This document shows, in pieces, positions 36,014-48,829 of a stretch of 64,000 nucleotides of DNA. The notes under the pieces are model-generated. The model did no database searches. It was not told the DNA's origin and worked only from the letters and a program-made list of their open reading frames with translations. This stretch comes from Solanum dulcamara (Eukaryota; Streptophyta; Magnoliopsida; Solanales; Solanaceae): the NCBI RefSeq assembly GCF_947179165.1, contig NC_077240.1, positions 51,458,501 through 51,522,500 of the forward strand, given 5' to 3'. Position numbers and translations under genes: made by a program. How positions within the stretch are numbered: the first letter of the stretch is position 1; each line of letters begins with the position of its first letter.

Positions 36014-38302
36014 TGTCTCTACCTAAGCCTAGGGCCTAGATGTGATATGGTGAATGAAGCGGCCGAAGGCACCTCGACCAAGACTCTTAGCATTCATTAA
36101 GCGTCACATTGGTAGTGATAAATGACAAGTGCAAATAAAAGGGATAATGAGTCTAAGGGAGATAACATAGGATAAAAGTAATTTACAACATCAAAACATC
36201 ATCTATGTGTCCAACAATACCTCTACTTCCTTAGACTTGGCAGTGGCTAAGACATGTCCCTAGCTCACCCTGAGGATTAGTCAAAGATACCATACATTAA
36301 AGTCAAGTTTCTAAACATAAAAGGAACTAGAAAAGTAGTAGTATCATTCTCGTACCATGGGAAGTCACTACTAGTAGTAGCCTTCAGCGAACAATCTATC
36401 CACAAGGAGGCGAGTGTGGAGCAATGCTGGTTTCTACATTGTGATATCATGTAGGCAAAAGTATGCGTTAGTAATTTGAATACTAAGTATGAGAGCATGC
36501 TAAACTGAAGAAAAAACAAGTTATATTTATATAAGCAATATGCATACGTGAATGCATGTATGAGGAATATTATAAATATGCTTTAAAACATTCATTTTGT
36601 GAGGAATGACCTTAACCGACATTTATGACCATCAGAGACATTACACAGAATCCAATGTAACCCCAACATTGGAAGATGGGAGACTATCTTCCATGGTAGA
36701 ACTCTGTCAAATTTATTCATTTCTTTAACTTTATCTTTAAGGGTTTTTTGTGGATGCACTAGCCTAAAATAGCCGACAAGGACATATATGATGGCACATT
36801 GTTAATGTAACATGAGAATTTACTTAAGAACCCCTTCCGTCGAGTCCCTATTTATATTCTACATTTGGTGCTAGGTCAAATCCCATGGAATAGTTTTTAA
36901 ATATCATGATAACATAAGCGTTCATATAACTTTAGACATAAAATCATCATTTGGTAGAAAAGCTCATTAAGACCTTTCATTTGATTCAAATATGTGATAA
37001 TTATCCTCATCACATAGAATCCATTCCTTCGCTAGAAGCCCTTTCATCAATCATTCATTTCATAAAGACTCTCTTTACATAAACCTTTACTTGGTAGCCT
37101 TAATTGGTGTCAAAACTTCATTTCAACTTTACTTTAACATGAGGAAACAAATTTGTCGGTTCATTTCATAAAAACCTTCATATGAAATTAGGAATGCATG
37201 AGTGTCATGGAAATGCATCAAATTACATATCTTAAATCAACCCACCATATGAGCCTTAAACCCTTTACGGGCCTTCATATTGGCATTCTAGAAAATCTTT
37301 AATTTGATGAAATTAAGAGTCAATATACATAAATCTAGTTAGATAAACTTGAAATACATCAAAAAACTATGCAGCTAAAATCATTATATAAATCCCATAA
37401 CATTTCAACATAAGGAAGTTGAAATATAAAATTGAAAATTCATTTGGGCTCCATGGGTGGAAGGACCCATGGATGAAAAGCTCACATATATTTTGGAAGA
37501 CAAAATCCCAAATAAAACTCTAGGAAGAATGGTGACTTGAATGCCTTGAATATAAAATGCTAGCCTTGTCTTGAGGTTCTTGGAGAGTTTGAGAATAAAG
37601 GGACTTTGTGTTTTGAGTTTAAGTGTAGAGAATGAGGTCGTGGAAGGGTTTAGTGGTTTCAGATAGGTGGATTTTATACTTAAAAAGAAACCATTTTGAT
37701 TTAAAATGCAGGAAATGACTAAAATAACCCTTTTAAAAATCTAGTCGGAATGGACATCACGGGGGACCTTCACAGCCCATGGTTCTCACCACAGTCCATG
37801 GTGGGATCCCATGATGAGGGACTTAGAGAAATTCATAGAAGGTCCAACAGGGGGGATAGTCTCTTAACTTTCAACACATTGAAACTTCACGGACCGTGAA
37901 CATCATTACGGGCAGTAAAATGTGCCCGTGGTGCAGGTGTGCAAGTCCACTTATATGGTGTCCACCATGAGGACATACCACTATCCGTGAAGAATTTTAC
38001 GACCACTGGTGCTCATCCGTGGACCCTACCATGTTAAAAATCATAAGGGTCTTGGGGAGGCTTTCCCACTAAGGGTTTCATGGATCGTAGTGTTGACCAC
38101 AGTCCATGGTCCTCCATCGTGGTTCATCCCCTGTATTTTGAGTCTCTCAATATTCACCATGGTTGCTCACCATGGCCCTTGGTGCTTATCATTGCCCGTG
38201 ACAACGTCCGTTCTCAGTTGTAGGTGCTAGTTTATGCAACTTTTTTGAATACTCATCCTTAGTTTCTTTGTTTAGGACCTTTGACATTTTCACGGTCTTA
38301 CA
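36014..38302 (-). repeat. Shared LTR between gypsy-C and gypsy-D (2289 bp)
   Basis: Plus strand runs TGTCTCTACC ... GGTCTTACA. It is the 5' LTR of C (primer site to its left) and the 3' LTR of D (polypurine-like tract GTTCCCAATGGGTAGATAT in minus sense at 38303-38322). It contains the degenerate hairpin at 36680-36710 and a U3 cluster of palindromes at 37750-38210, for example CACGGACCGTG (37888-37898). Confidence 0.87.
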
Positions 38303-40175
38303 ATATCTACCCATTGGGAACATTCGTCCTCGAATTAGAATCATTGACATGGGAAAGGACATGTCATAAGGACTAGCAACCAACATATATATAATGACCT
38401 CAAAATGCATCAAACATGAAATCTTTAAACTTTAGCATAAAATTCAACTTGATGAATATGGATGCATATGCAGATTTAGGAAAACTGTAACATAAAAGTC
38501 TTAAATACTTGAGCATGATTGACTTATTACCATAGGTTTGAGTAGAATGAAAAAGATGAGGGTAACGTTTCATCATGTCCACTTTTGCTTCCCATGTAGT
38601 AATTTTAACTTGTTGATTTTTCAAAAAACTTTAACGGATGCAACTTCTTTGTTCCTCTATCTCTTGACTTGTCGATTAAATATATCAACCTGGAACTCTT
38701 TATATCAACCTGGAACCCAAATGAAAAATGGAACTAGGATCCCTACACATTTCCTCAACATGGACACACGGAACACCAGATAAACCATGGCCATTTGCGC
38801 AGGCAAATCCAATTCACAAGGAACATTGCTAACCCACTTTATAATTTTATAAATCCCCGCATATCTAGGGGACAATCTCCCTTTCTTACCAAATCGAACC
38901 ACACCATTCATGGGTGAAACCTTCAAATACACCCAATCATCCACATTGAACTCAAGATCCCTTCTTCTAGTGTCGAATAAGACCTTTGACGACTCTGAGC
39001 CATCTTCAACCTTTCTCTAATGACCTTCACCTTCTTTAAAGCATCAAGTACGAAATTGGGACCTAAGAAGTTCATCACGAACTATGAACCACCCATCTGG
39101 ATATCTACATCATCTCCCATACAAAATCTCAAACGACACCATCTCAATACTTGAGTGGTAACTATTATCATAGGAAAACTCGATGAGCGGTAGGTGATCA
39201 TCCCAATTTCCTTTGAACTCCAACACACAATCTCTTAATATATCCTCTAGGGTTTGAATCATTCTTTCGGCTTGCCCGTTGTTTTGAGAATTAAATGTGG
39301 TGCTTAACTTCACTATGTACCGAGACCCTTTTGAAACGATCTCAAAAAGTAAGAAGTGAATTGGGTACCGCGGTCCAAAATAATGGACACCACCACACCA
39401 TCCAACATCACCAACCTACTTAACTAGTAGAAAGTGAGATGACTTAGTCATTCTATCAGCAATTATCCAAATACAACCATGACACTTTCGAGTAGGAATC
39501 AAGCCCACTACAAAATCCATACACATTTTCTCACTTCTAAGTAGGTTTTCAATGTTTTGAGTTAGGCCACCCGGCCTTTGATACTCGGCCTTCACTTGTT
39601 GGAAATTAGAACATTCGGACACAAACTTTTTTATGTATTTCTTCATGTCACCCTACCAATAGAACTATTTAAAGTCTCGATACATTTTCATTGAACTGGG
39701 TGAATGGAGTATGAAAAATTATGAACCTCCATTAATATTAACCTCCATAGTCCATCCATATCCGGAATATACAACCAAACTTGGTAGTTTATTTCCCCAT
39801 CTCCCCCTTGGGAAAACACCTCCACCTCCTTTTCCATCACCAACCTCTTTAATTGAACAAGTATTGGGTCAAGGTCTTGTCTTAACTTGACATCCATTAC
39901 TAAGGAGGATTTGAAACCATTTTGGTTAACTATACCAGTATCATTGGTACCACACAACTTGACCCCTAGTTTAGCCAACCAGTGAACATCTTTCACCACT
40001 CCCTATAGACACCCTACTAAGTGCATCGACAACCACATTGTCTTTACCTAGATGATAATGTACACTTAAGTCATAGTCCTTGAGGATTTCTAACCACCTC
40101 GTTTGCCTTAGATTAAGGTCCTTTTGCATGAATAGGTACTAAAGACATTTATGATCGGTATAAACATCCATATGT
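38303..40175 (-). mobile_element. Gypsy-D: 3' part of a second, tandem gypsy element
   Basis: The sequence directly right of the shared LTR is a second internal region of the same family: 38303-38530 closely matches 31144-31400 of gypsy-C. It extends through chromodomain, integrase and part of RNase H, then is cut at 40175 by element F. Its RT, gag and far LTR are not visible in the window. Confidence 0.82.
38540..40175 (-). pseudogene. Gypsy-D integrase, chromodomain and RNase H end
   Basis: Chromodomain tail TTWEAKVDMMKRYPHLF (38540-38620); integrase C-terminus DDWVYLKVSPMNGVVRFGKK and PRYAGIYKI (38830-38944); core end NNGQAERMIQTLEDILRDCV with [16 protein letters not shown] (39110-39313, catalytic Glu region kept); MCMDFVVGLIPTRKCHGCIW and RMTKSSHFLLVK (39416-39600, first Asp kept); HHCC-side text and VKLCGTND (39688-39999). 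RNase H end (TDHKCL-like) reaches the cut at 40175. Confidence 0.8.
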
Positions 40176-43121
40176 TGTTACACCCCACACTTTTAAACTA
40201 GGAATGTTTCTTAAGCCTCTTAGAAGTTACTATGTCAGCTGGATAATCTAAAATGCTATTAAACAACTCTAAGGAAGGGAGAAGGTGATACCCCATAGTA
40301 GGGATGGTTGGAAATAGGGTTTTGAGAAGTCAGAAGAAGTTTAAGACCAAGTAAGGAGTCATAGGACTTGACTTACCTACGTAAGCTAATAACTTAGAAG
40401 TCCTACACACTTAATCTACTTGAGTACACGTTGAGCTTAAGTAGCAAGGAGTGCATAGGCTCTTAAAGTAAGACGAGATTACGATCTCACTAAAGAGAAA
40501 TAAGGAAATGATACGCCTACTCGAAGCAAGTAGGTGATGCATCTACTTAGGATCAAGTAGATGATGAAGTAGCTTGGAGTTGACCCCACTGTCTCATGGC
40601 ATCATGTGATTAGCCAAATAAGTTGAGGTGGCACCCTAGGAGGCTGCCACATGGAAGATTCTAAAGATATATATATACATATGTAATGTTACTTATACTT
40701 AATTTCTTTATCCAAACTTCAGCAAAGACCAAGGAGAGAAACGTAGAGAGAAAAGAGAGCAGCCACGAGCTTGCTTGAAAAAAAGGGTAAGTTTACAATT
40801 TTCCTCCATCAATTAATTATCTATGGTGTTCCCCAATACGTGTAGATGTATATATTTATATATATGTATGTTATGATGAATAAGGAGTTGTTTATTTAAC
40901 CCTACGCTTAGAAACTTGGAGGAAAGTGGAAAGAAAAACTTAAAGAGCTGAGCTAGAAGGGCTACGGGTTTGAGGCCAACAGAGGTAAGGCCCGAGTTTC
41001 GTTCTGTGAATTAATTATTTAAGGTATCCCACAGTTATATAATGATGTTTGATAACATAAAATTCCAATTTGGGGCAGCAGAAAAGGGACACAAATAGTC
41101 CGCCCTAATTTAGCACAGCAAGAAGTTTTCGAGATGCAGTTTTGATGAGTTTTGGCCAATTTTGGGTAAGGTAAGGTTTCTCCTTTCAATTTGGACTTTA
41201 TGATGTTGTTATGGAGTGTTTTACATTCCCTATAGGTGTTAGAAATGTGAAAATGTCATAGAAATTCTTGATGTCGAAGACAATCTAAATTGGAGTCATA
41301 ATAGTTAAATTGTCATCGAAGTAAAGTGTTGTCCTTGTGGTGTGCTATTGCAGGTGTTTGGGGGTTTGTTTCAGGGCCTAAATGTGTTCTAATAGGGATG
41401 TGGGTTTTTCTGGTTGTAGATACATGACCCCTCATTTCATATAATTAAAGATTTTGTGAAACAAAGACTAGAAACCTTATTTTGGTATTGTATCTTCGGG
41501 TGAATCATTTGGAGTTTATGTTGTATATTGTTTGTATGAATTGCTTAAACATATGCTCCAGGTTGTTTTTGTTTGTTGGATGTAGGTATTAGGAGTGGAA
41601 TTGGAAATTCGAATAGGGCACATTTATGGGAGGTGCTTCCAAATTTTCATTAATGCCTTAACTAATTAAAGAAATAGTCGAGGAGATGAACAAGGAAATA
41701 GATTCCATGAGTACTAAGGTGCAACCTAGGATGGTGGAAAGCTAAGAGTGGTTCATATTCATACTATTTTCATGTTGAATAGGTTCAAAGGACGACGAGG
41801 CAAATGGGATAAAGAGTAAACCGTACGAGGTATGTGAAGCTTCCTCTTTGCATATTTTGGAATAAGTATGTAAAGTTATTTTTCATTGCTTTTGGTATGT
41901 CTTAGTAGTAAGTGAAATATGATACGAGCTCTGGGGTAACTCCATTCTTGAATATTTCCTATTTATTTTTGGAATATCGAACTGTTGTAATAGTTGAACT
42001 AGTTCCTTGGAAACTTTTATGTATCAAGAAGATAATGAATGTACAGACTCCAACTTTTAAAGACTATATGATAACAAGTGTCTCTGATTCCATAAATGAC
42101 TTGGCCTTATGCTGGTATATGTCTAAGATTTCCAAAACTCTTTTTTACATAGTCCTTAGTGACAGTTAGAGGGTATTCAACAGATACTTCATACCCTGAT
42201 CGCCAATTGATGGTTCGCTTGATGACTTCATTGAGTTTCAGATAATGATTTAAATTGTGTTTTGTTTCTCACTACTCTACTCGTGTATACTGTAACACTT
42301 CTTCTCCGAGTCCTGGGTCGGTTATCGGATTCGTGCATAATTCTACTACATTGTTCATTGAGCCCTCACTAGAGGGCCAGGTACGTATGTATAAATGTGA
42401 TAATGTGATGATATATTGTAATAAGGAGGTGATGGTTCTACATATATGATTCACCGGATCCCTGATAGGGCCTACTATATTGAAACTTTGAGCATGCATG
42501 ATTTTACTTTTCCAAGTATAGGTTTTTGATTTGATATTTTATCCTCTGCTTCTCTATTTCAGATATACCTCCGGTCGTATTGTGTTATGTTTTACATACT
42601 GAGTACATATATTGTATTGACCCCTATTTCTCGAGAAGGCTGCATTTCATGCCCTAGGTACAGGTAAAGGTTTTGGGAATTCGTCAACTTAGGATTCTGC
42701 TCAGTTCAGCTGGAAGAGGCCTTATTGTATTGGAGACTAGTTTTTGGCACTGTCCATTGATGTATAGCATTATTTTGTTATTCAGGGGTAAGGCAGGGGC
42801 CCTGTCCCGCCATATGTTGTCATTAATATTGTTAGAGGTCTACAAACATGTATATGTGGGTTGTATGTGTAAGTTTTGTTCAACTGGGTCTACATGAAAT
42901 ATTATAAAAGTTTATATGTATGGCAGCCTCGTCGGCTTACATTCCCTTTCATGATGTGATACAAATGAAAGAGGCTACTAGTTTATGAAAATATTATCAC
43001 CAAATAGGGTTCTATTACATGGTATTATATTAATTATAGTTTGACTTGACCACAACTGATAGACACATATACGGGGGTTTAGATCGGACCCAGTCATGGC
43101 ATATGGGGTTGGGTCATGACA
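40176..43121 (+). repeat. 5' LTR of element F (2946 bp)
   Basis: Begins TGTTACACCCCACAC and ends GGTTGGGTCATGACA; the primer site follows. U3 contains CCTACT...AGTAGG (40516-40534) and a 9-bp perfect inverted repeat CATCTACTT...AAGTAGATG (40540-40563). A TATA-like run (40666-40678) with purine-rich, GAGAGAAA sequence after it is a plausible transcription start region. I see no gene in it. Confidence 0.82.
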
Positions 43122-43638
43122 AAAGTGGTATTAGAACAGTTCGTCCTTGGATTGTCTACAGACCATGTCTAGTAGAGTCTTGATTATCGATGTGTTGTGT
43201 GCCACATCTATAAATAGGAATCTACAAGACATTTAGGATGTTACCTCTCTTTCATATCTAAGATCGTGCTATAGATCCGAGTCATAGGAACATATCTTAT
43301 ACTAAACTTGGATCTTAACAGAAGGACCATATCAACAAAAGGAAATAATTGACGACATGGGAAGTTGCGGCACACGCAGGTAGGTAAATTAAAGGCACGA
43401 AAGATAGTTGTTGGGTAAGATATTGACATATTCTTGTAATGTAAGGGTGAAACCTAAAAGGAAAATAGACAGGAAAGTGCAACAGATGCAGTTCGAAGTG
43501 GGACATGTGAGGTAAGTCCACTATTTCTATATTATTATTGATATTGAAAGCCCTGTGCGGCTGTGATATGATATGAAAATATATATGTGTTGGCCCTATG
43601 AGGCGTTGTTTGTATTTTCTGCGTGCAGGTTTGGGATA
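43122..43638 (+). other. Element F primer-binding site and leader remnant
   Basis: AAGTGGTATTAGAACAG (43123-43139) follows the LTR and matches the TGGTATCAGAGC iMet site with two changes. The leader then resembles the usual 5' untranslated/gag entry of this family but lacks an open gag. GAG|GTAAGT at 43509-43517 and TTTCTGCGTGCAG|G at 43616-43629 would bound a 117-base intron. Confidence 0.6.
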
Positions 43639-45625
43639 GTTGAGCTATTACCTTTTAAGGCTATTATATGATAAAATGTAATGTAGGTAAAACGTCTCTT
43701 TCCCTTCTTTTGGCTTGTCGTAGCTTTACGTGTGATGTTTATATAAAATGTGAGGATACACCTACTCATAAATCTTTGAATATGACTCACGACTCCTACC
43801 TACCAATTGAGGTAAGAGATCCTATGCTAATTAAGCTAGTGCCTCCCACTATCTCCTCGATGATGAAACATAGAGGGTATGTAAAGCTATCTCCTTTCTC
43901 TAGGCATATCCTTAATAGAAGTGTAATGTGTATATATGTGTGTGCAAGTTGGGGATGATCCCATGCACAAATCCCTGAGCATACTTCCTGACTCCTATCC
44001 ACCTTAGGATACTAAAACTCCTACAATAGTTGAGTTATTGTTTGTCAAACTCCTACAGGATGGAAAGTGATAAATATGTCAAGCCTATCCCTTCCTTCTT
44101 TCGACCTGGCTTAAGCATAGATGATATATGACACGAGCTTTAGAGTAATTCTGTTCTGTAGCTCTGAATGTGATTCATGTCTCTTACTCACTTTCGGGTG
44201 TCAAACTCTTAAAGTAGTTGAGCTACCGTCCATGAATCGTCTATATGTTGATTAGTAGTGGGATGTAAAGCTCTCTTCTTAAAGACTATAGTATGACAGA
44301 TGTCCCTGATTTCCTTCAGCCCATTGGCATTACCCTAAAATGTGTCTACAACTCCTGAGACTTTAGTTAATGTAGCCCTAGGGGCACTCAAAGGGCACCT
44401 GAGATGATTATTACCCTGATCCATAAATGATAGTCTGTATGACTACCTTATTATGTTTCAGATAATGATCTACCTATGCATGGATGATAATGACACCGAG
44501 TCTCCTAAAGGGTCGGGTATGATATATGATAATGACACTAAGTCCCATGGTTTATCCTATTGGTGTGACCCATCCTAAAGAAGTATCTTCCAAATAAATA
44601 TGAGAATTCATAGGGCCGGGTACAGTATATGATAATGACACTAAGTCCCATACAAGGTCGGGTATGGTATATGATAATGACATTGAGTCCCATAAAAGGC
44701 CGGGTATGGTATATGATGATTATGACACCGAGTCTCTTAGTGGGCCGGGTATGGTATATGATGATATAATTATAACACCAAGACCCATAATGGGTAGGGT
44801 ATGGTATGATAAGATATGATGGTATGAGAGGGTAATAGTATAATATAGATGAACAATACTCTCTTGACTGAGTCCCTCGCTAAAAGTCCGGATACGATAG
44901 ATAGGCATGCATATGAAAATATAATTATGTATTTGTAACATATGGGATGATGCCGTATACGAAGATATGGTGACACCGAGTCCTACTACGGGCCGGATAT
45001 GGTATATGAGGATGATGTACATGCCCTCATGTTATAAGGTGCAGGTATAGTGCTTTACTAACTGTTACACTTGTGTAATGTATCCTTATTTCAGTTGTTA
45101 TCTTAATTATGATGTTTTATGCTTTATATACTTAGTACATGTATTGTACTGACCCCCTTTCTTCGAGGGGCTGCGTTTCATGCCCGCAGGTACAGGTACA
45201 TTTGTTGGGAATCTGTCAGCTTAGGATTTCCACTCAGCTATGTTAGAAGTGCTCCACCATTCTGGAGTCTAGCTTTTATTGCTGATCTTTTAAAGTACAT
45301 ATTATTTTATTGAGGGGTATAGCAGGGTCCCTATCCCGCCATATCATATGTTACTATTCTTAGGGTCTGTAGACATATATAAGTGGGTTTTTTATGAGTT
45401 TATTTTGGTTGTGCCTATATGACATATTGTAAATATTTTTATGTTATGGCAGCCTTGTCGTCTTGCATGCTCTTTCATGGTACGATACGAATGAAAAAGG
45501 CTATATGTACATGAAAAAGTTTTAAATCAGTGGGGTTTTTGTGAGTAGTATCTCTTGTTCTTAATTGGATTTGACTACAGTTGATAGGTATATGTATGGG
45601 GGTCCAGGTCGGACCCCAACCGCAG
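43639..45625 (+). repeat. 3' LTR of element F with two expanded tandem arrays
   Basis: The right half matches 42050-43100 of the 5' LTR. Two arrays are larger than in the 5' LTR. First, a unit of about 188-199 bases marked by GTTGAGCTA-like words starts at 43639, 43830, 44029 and 44217, whereas the 5' LTR has one such start near 41993. Second, a unit of about 42-50 bases (consensus GGCCGGGTATGGTATATGAT) recurs about seven times between 44486 and 45008. The LTR is split after CGCAG (45621-45625). Confidence 0.7.
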
Positions 45626-48600
45626 TGTCACGACCCAATTCCGTAGGCCATGACTGGTGTCCGATTAGGGCACCCATACATACCCTTAGCCCCACTGAGT
45701 ATGTTAGCCGAATAAACATATGAAGAAATCAAAAAAAATTGCTAGAGAGCGCACGAAAATAGATGTAGCATACAAAGGCCGTTAATTCCATCACTGAACA
45801 TAAAGCCCAAAACATATATACAGAACCCACATCACAAGTCTACAGACCTCTACAGAATGCTAGCCTAGTCATATAACGGGACAGGGCCCTATCGTACCCT
45901 TGAATAAACAAACATTTATATCAAATGACCAGTATCAAATGTTAGGCTCTGAAACAGTGGAGCACTTCTAACATTGCTGAGTGGAAACCCTAAGCTGGAA
46001 GATCTCCAAAGTTAACATCTGTACCTGCAGGCATGAAACGTAGCCCCCCGAGGAAAGGGGGGCTCCGTACAACATATGTACTGAGTATGTAAAGCATAGA
46101 CTGTAACAAGTAAAGCCATTACCAGAACAGAAGGTGCAAAAGTGAGCTAAATACCCAAAAATATTTTTCATAACCACAAATAATGTATGCAGATAAACAT
46201 ATGCCATATCCGGCCCCATTATGGGATGCGGTGAATAAAACGTGGTCGCCACCCTGTCACTGGCGCCACAGCACATCATACATCAAGAGTAGGGAATATC
46301 TCCATAACAGATCATATCATATCAGATGGTCATATCAGATCATATCATATTATATGTGTACATGGCACATCATAACTTCACAAATCCTATGTACAGGTCG
46401 TACCTTCCCCCTCACATCAGGGCACGGAGAACAATGCAAAAAAGTACGCACGATAACAAAACCTGGCCCGGGCTTGGTGAAGGAAACATTGAGGCATCCA
46501 CGAGTGGAGTAGTAAGAAACTATATGGAATTTAAATCATATTTGAGACTCGACGGAATAATCAAAATGAGCTTTCGTTCAAAATCAAGACAAAATTCATA
46601 TCAAGTACCTTTTGAAAGTCACTATGGACTATATCAAAATAGAACTTCTAGGAATCATATATATGTATCAAGGCATAACAAAATATCTTTTGGAAGTTGA
46701 GAAATTGGGCATCCTAGTGGCTTTAAGAATAGGAACTTCTTTGGAATCATATGAAAGTCATATACTTGCTTCGTAAAAACCATGCCAAAAAGGGAGATTA
46801 GCTTTGTATACTTATGTCAAATCATGCTAAGATAAGGAATAATATTTACATACTTATACCAAAGACATGCTAAAAGAAAGTATAAGCCTTACATACGTAT
46901 GCCAAAACATGCCAAAAAAAGAAAATGTTAGATTTACATACCTGTTACGGGTTACTTTTTATCTCGTTCGTCTCGTCGTCCTTTAAACCTACGTAACATA
47001 AAAGAAATATGAGTATTAACAACCCTTGTCTTTCCAGCACCTTAGTCTACACACGAGTATTTGTAGAACTCATCCCCTAGCTCGCTTTCTCGACTAGTTC
47101 CCTAACTAGTTAAAGAGTTAATGAAAATCGGACAGTATTTCTCCTATAATGTGCCCTATCCGAATTTCCAATTATACTCCTAATAGCTACAGACAACAAA
47201 CAACAATAACCTGCAGCATATATATATACAATTCACATCAATCTTATACCACATAAATTCCAAATGACTCGCTCGAAACCACGATACCAAAATAAGGTTT
47301 CTAGTTTCCGTTTTGCAAAACTTTTAACCGTACGAAGTGGGGGTGTCCTGTGGCTACAACCAAAAGCTCCCCCACCTATTTTAGGACATATTTAGTCCCT
47401 TCAACAAACACCACACACCTTCAGCCACACACCATAAGCACAACACCTTGCTTTGACTACAATTTAACTATAGCGACTACAATTTGGTTTGTTTCGAACG
47501 TCAAGAATATTTATGGAATTTTCGTATTTCCAGCCACTTACACAACATATAATACACTTCATAACAACACCATAAACTCCTAATTGAAAGGAAAACCCTT
47601 ACCTTAACCTAAACTCGTCAAACTCACCAAAACTATCAAAACGTGAATTTTGGACAGCCTACTGTCTTGTATTGTCGCTTAGTTTCGAAGGGGTAATTTA
47701 GGGAAACAAGATTTGTGGCCTCAATTAAAGTTATATACATGTGTCTTAGGTTCGCATACAATTTCGAATCAACCCTACAACAATTCTATACCAAAAGATA
47801 TGCCCAAAATACCAACAGCAGCCCATGTAGGATTTCCGAAACGAAATCTGGGCAGCACCTCACCTATACTTCATCATCCTTTTTCGAGAAGATAAAAGCA
47901 AAACTGGGTTTTATAGTATAAACAAAAGTTATATCCCTATGAAATATCTTTCCAAAACATCAGCTTTACACAAGGAGTTATACTATTATTACTAACAACA
48001 GTCTCATTCCAAAAATGGGTTTGTTGACAAGAACGAGAACCTCCTCAAAACCCCAGCTATAAATTTTATGTTTTTAAAAACCGTTGCTTAACTGAAGAAT
48101 ACCTTAAATAATTAATTCACAGAATGAAATCGGAGGGCTTACCTTGCTTAACCAAATCCGTAGCTCTATCTCCATGTTCTCCAAGTTTTTCTCCAATTTT
48201 TTTAAGTGTAAAGATGCTGAAAAGTGAGTTGATCCAGCAATACACATTTATATATATGTGTCCTTAAGTAGGGACACGTGGCATCCCCTAGGGGTGACAC
48301 GCGGCAGCCCCCTAGGGCACCACCTCAATCATGCATCCAATCCAAAGCCGCCACGTGGTAGTGTGGGGTCCACCCAAGTTATTGCATCACCTACTTGACC
48401 CTAAGTAGGCACATCACCTGCTTGTTCAAGTAGGTGCATCACCTACTTTCTTCGAGTAGGCGCGTCATTTTCTTATTTCTCTTTAGTGAGCCCGTAATCT
48501 CGTATTACTTCAAGAGCCTATGTATTCCTTGCTACTTAAGCTCGACGTATACTCAAGTAGCTTAGTATGTAAAATATCCCAAGTAATTGCTTTCACAAGT

Positions 48601-48829
48601 AAGTCAAGTCCTACAACTCACTACTTGACCTCCAACTTCTTCCGGTTTCTTATGACCCTATTTCCAATCTTCTCTATTATGGTGTATCTCCTTCTCCTTT
48701 CCTTAGGATTATTTGATAGCGTTATAGATTATCCTACTCACATGATGACTTCTACGAAACTTAATAGCCTTCCCAGAAACTTAAGAAGCTTAAGAAGCAT
48801 TCCAAGGTATCAAAGTATGGGGTGTAACA
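45626..48829 (-). repeat. Solo LTR (3204 bp) inserted in the 3' LTR of element F
   Basis: Plus strand runs TGTCACGACCCAATTCC ... GGGGTGTAACA, the inverse of the F LTR family. It is flanked by CGCAG (45621-45625) and CGCGG (48830-48834), a 5-base target duplication with one change, after which the interrupted LTR resumes as GGTTGGGTCGTGACA. There is no internal sequence, so it is a solo LTR left by LTR recombination. It has no gene. Confidence 0.88.
48245..48357 (-). promoter_or_regulatory. Promoter-like segment in the solo LTR: two G-boxes and a TATA box
   Basis: CACGTG occurs at 48275-48280 and 48352-48357. In minus sense these lie upstream of TATATATAAAT (about 48247-48257), with a pyrimidine-rich stretch beyond. 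This is the order of a plant RNA polymerase II promoter with bZIP/bHLH sites. In the related 5' LTR of F the boxes are damaged (CCACATGG). Confidence 0.5.

Larger units (their letters stand above)
18653..38302 (-). mobile_element. Gypsy-C: chromovirus with both LTRs, split by LINE-B
   Basis: Minus-strand element: 5' LTR 36014-38302, primer-binding site next to it, gag, protease, RT, RNase H, integrase with chromodomain tail, then a 3' LTR made of 18653-20519 plus 30717-31143 around LINE-B. Without LINE-B it is about 9.4 kb. It entered gypsy-B at CCTTC (18648-18652). The right LTR is also the 3' LTR of gypsy-D, so no matching CCTTC follows 38302. Confidence 0.85.

Noticed and set aside
43639..45008. 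Centromeric satellite array
   Set aside because: Units near 190 bases are of satellite size but there are only about four, and they lie inside an LTR.
44720..45022. Minus-strand isoleucine/tyrosine-rich ORF of 100 codons
   Set aside because: It is a translation of the GGCCGGGTATGGTAT tandem repeat in an LTR.
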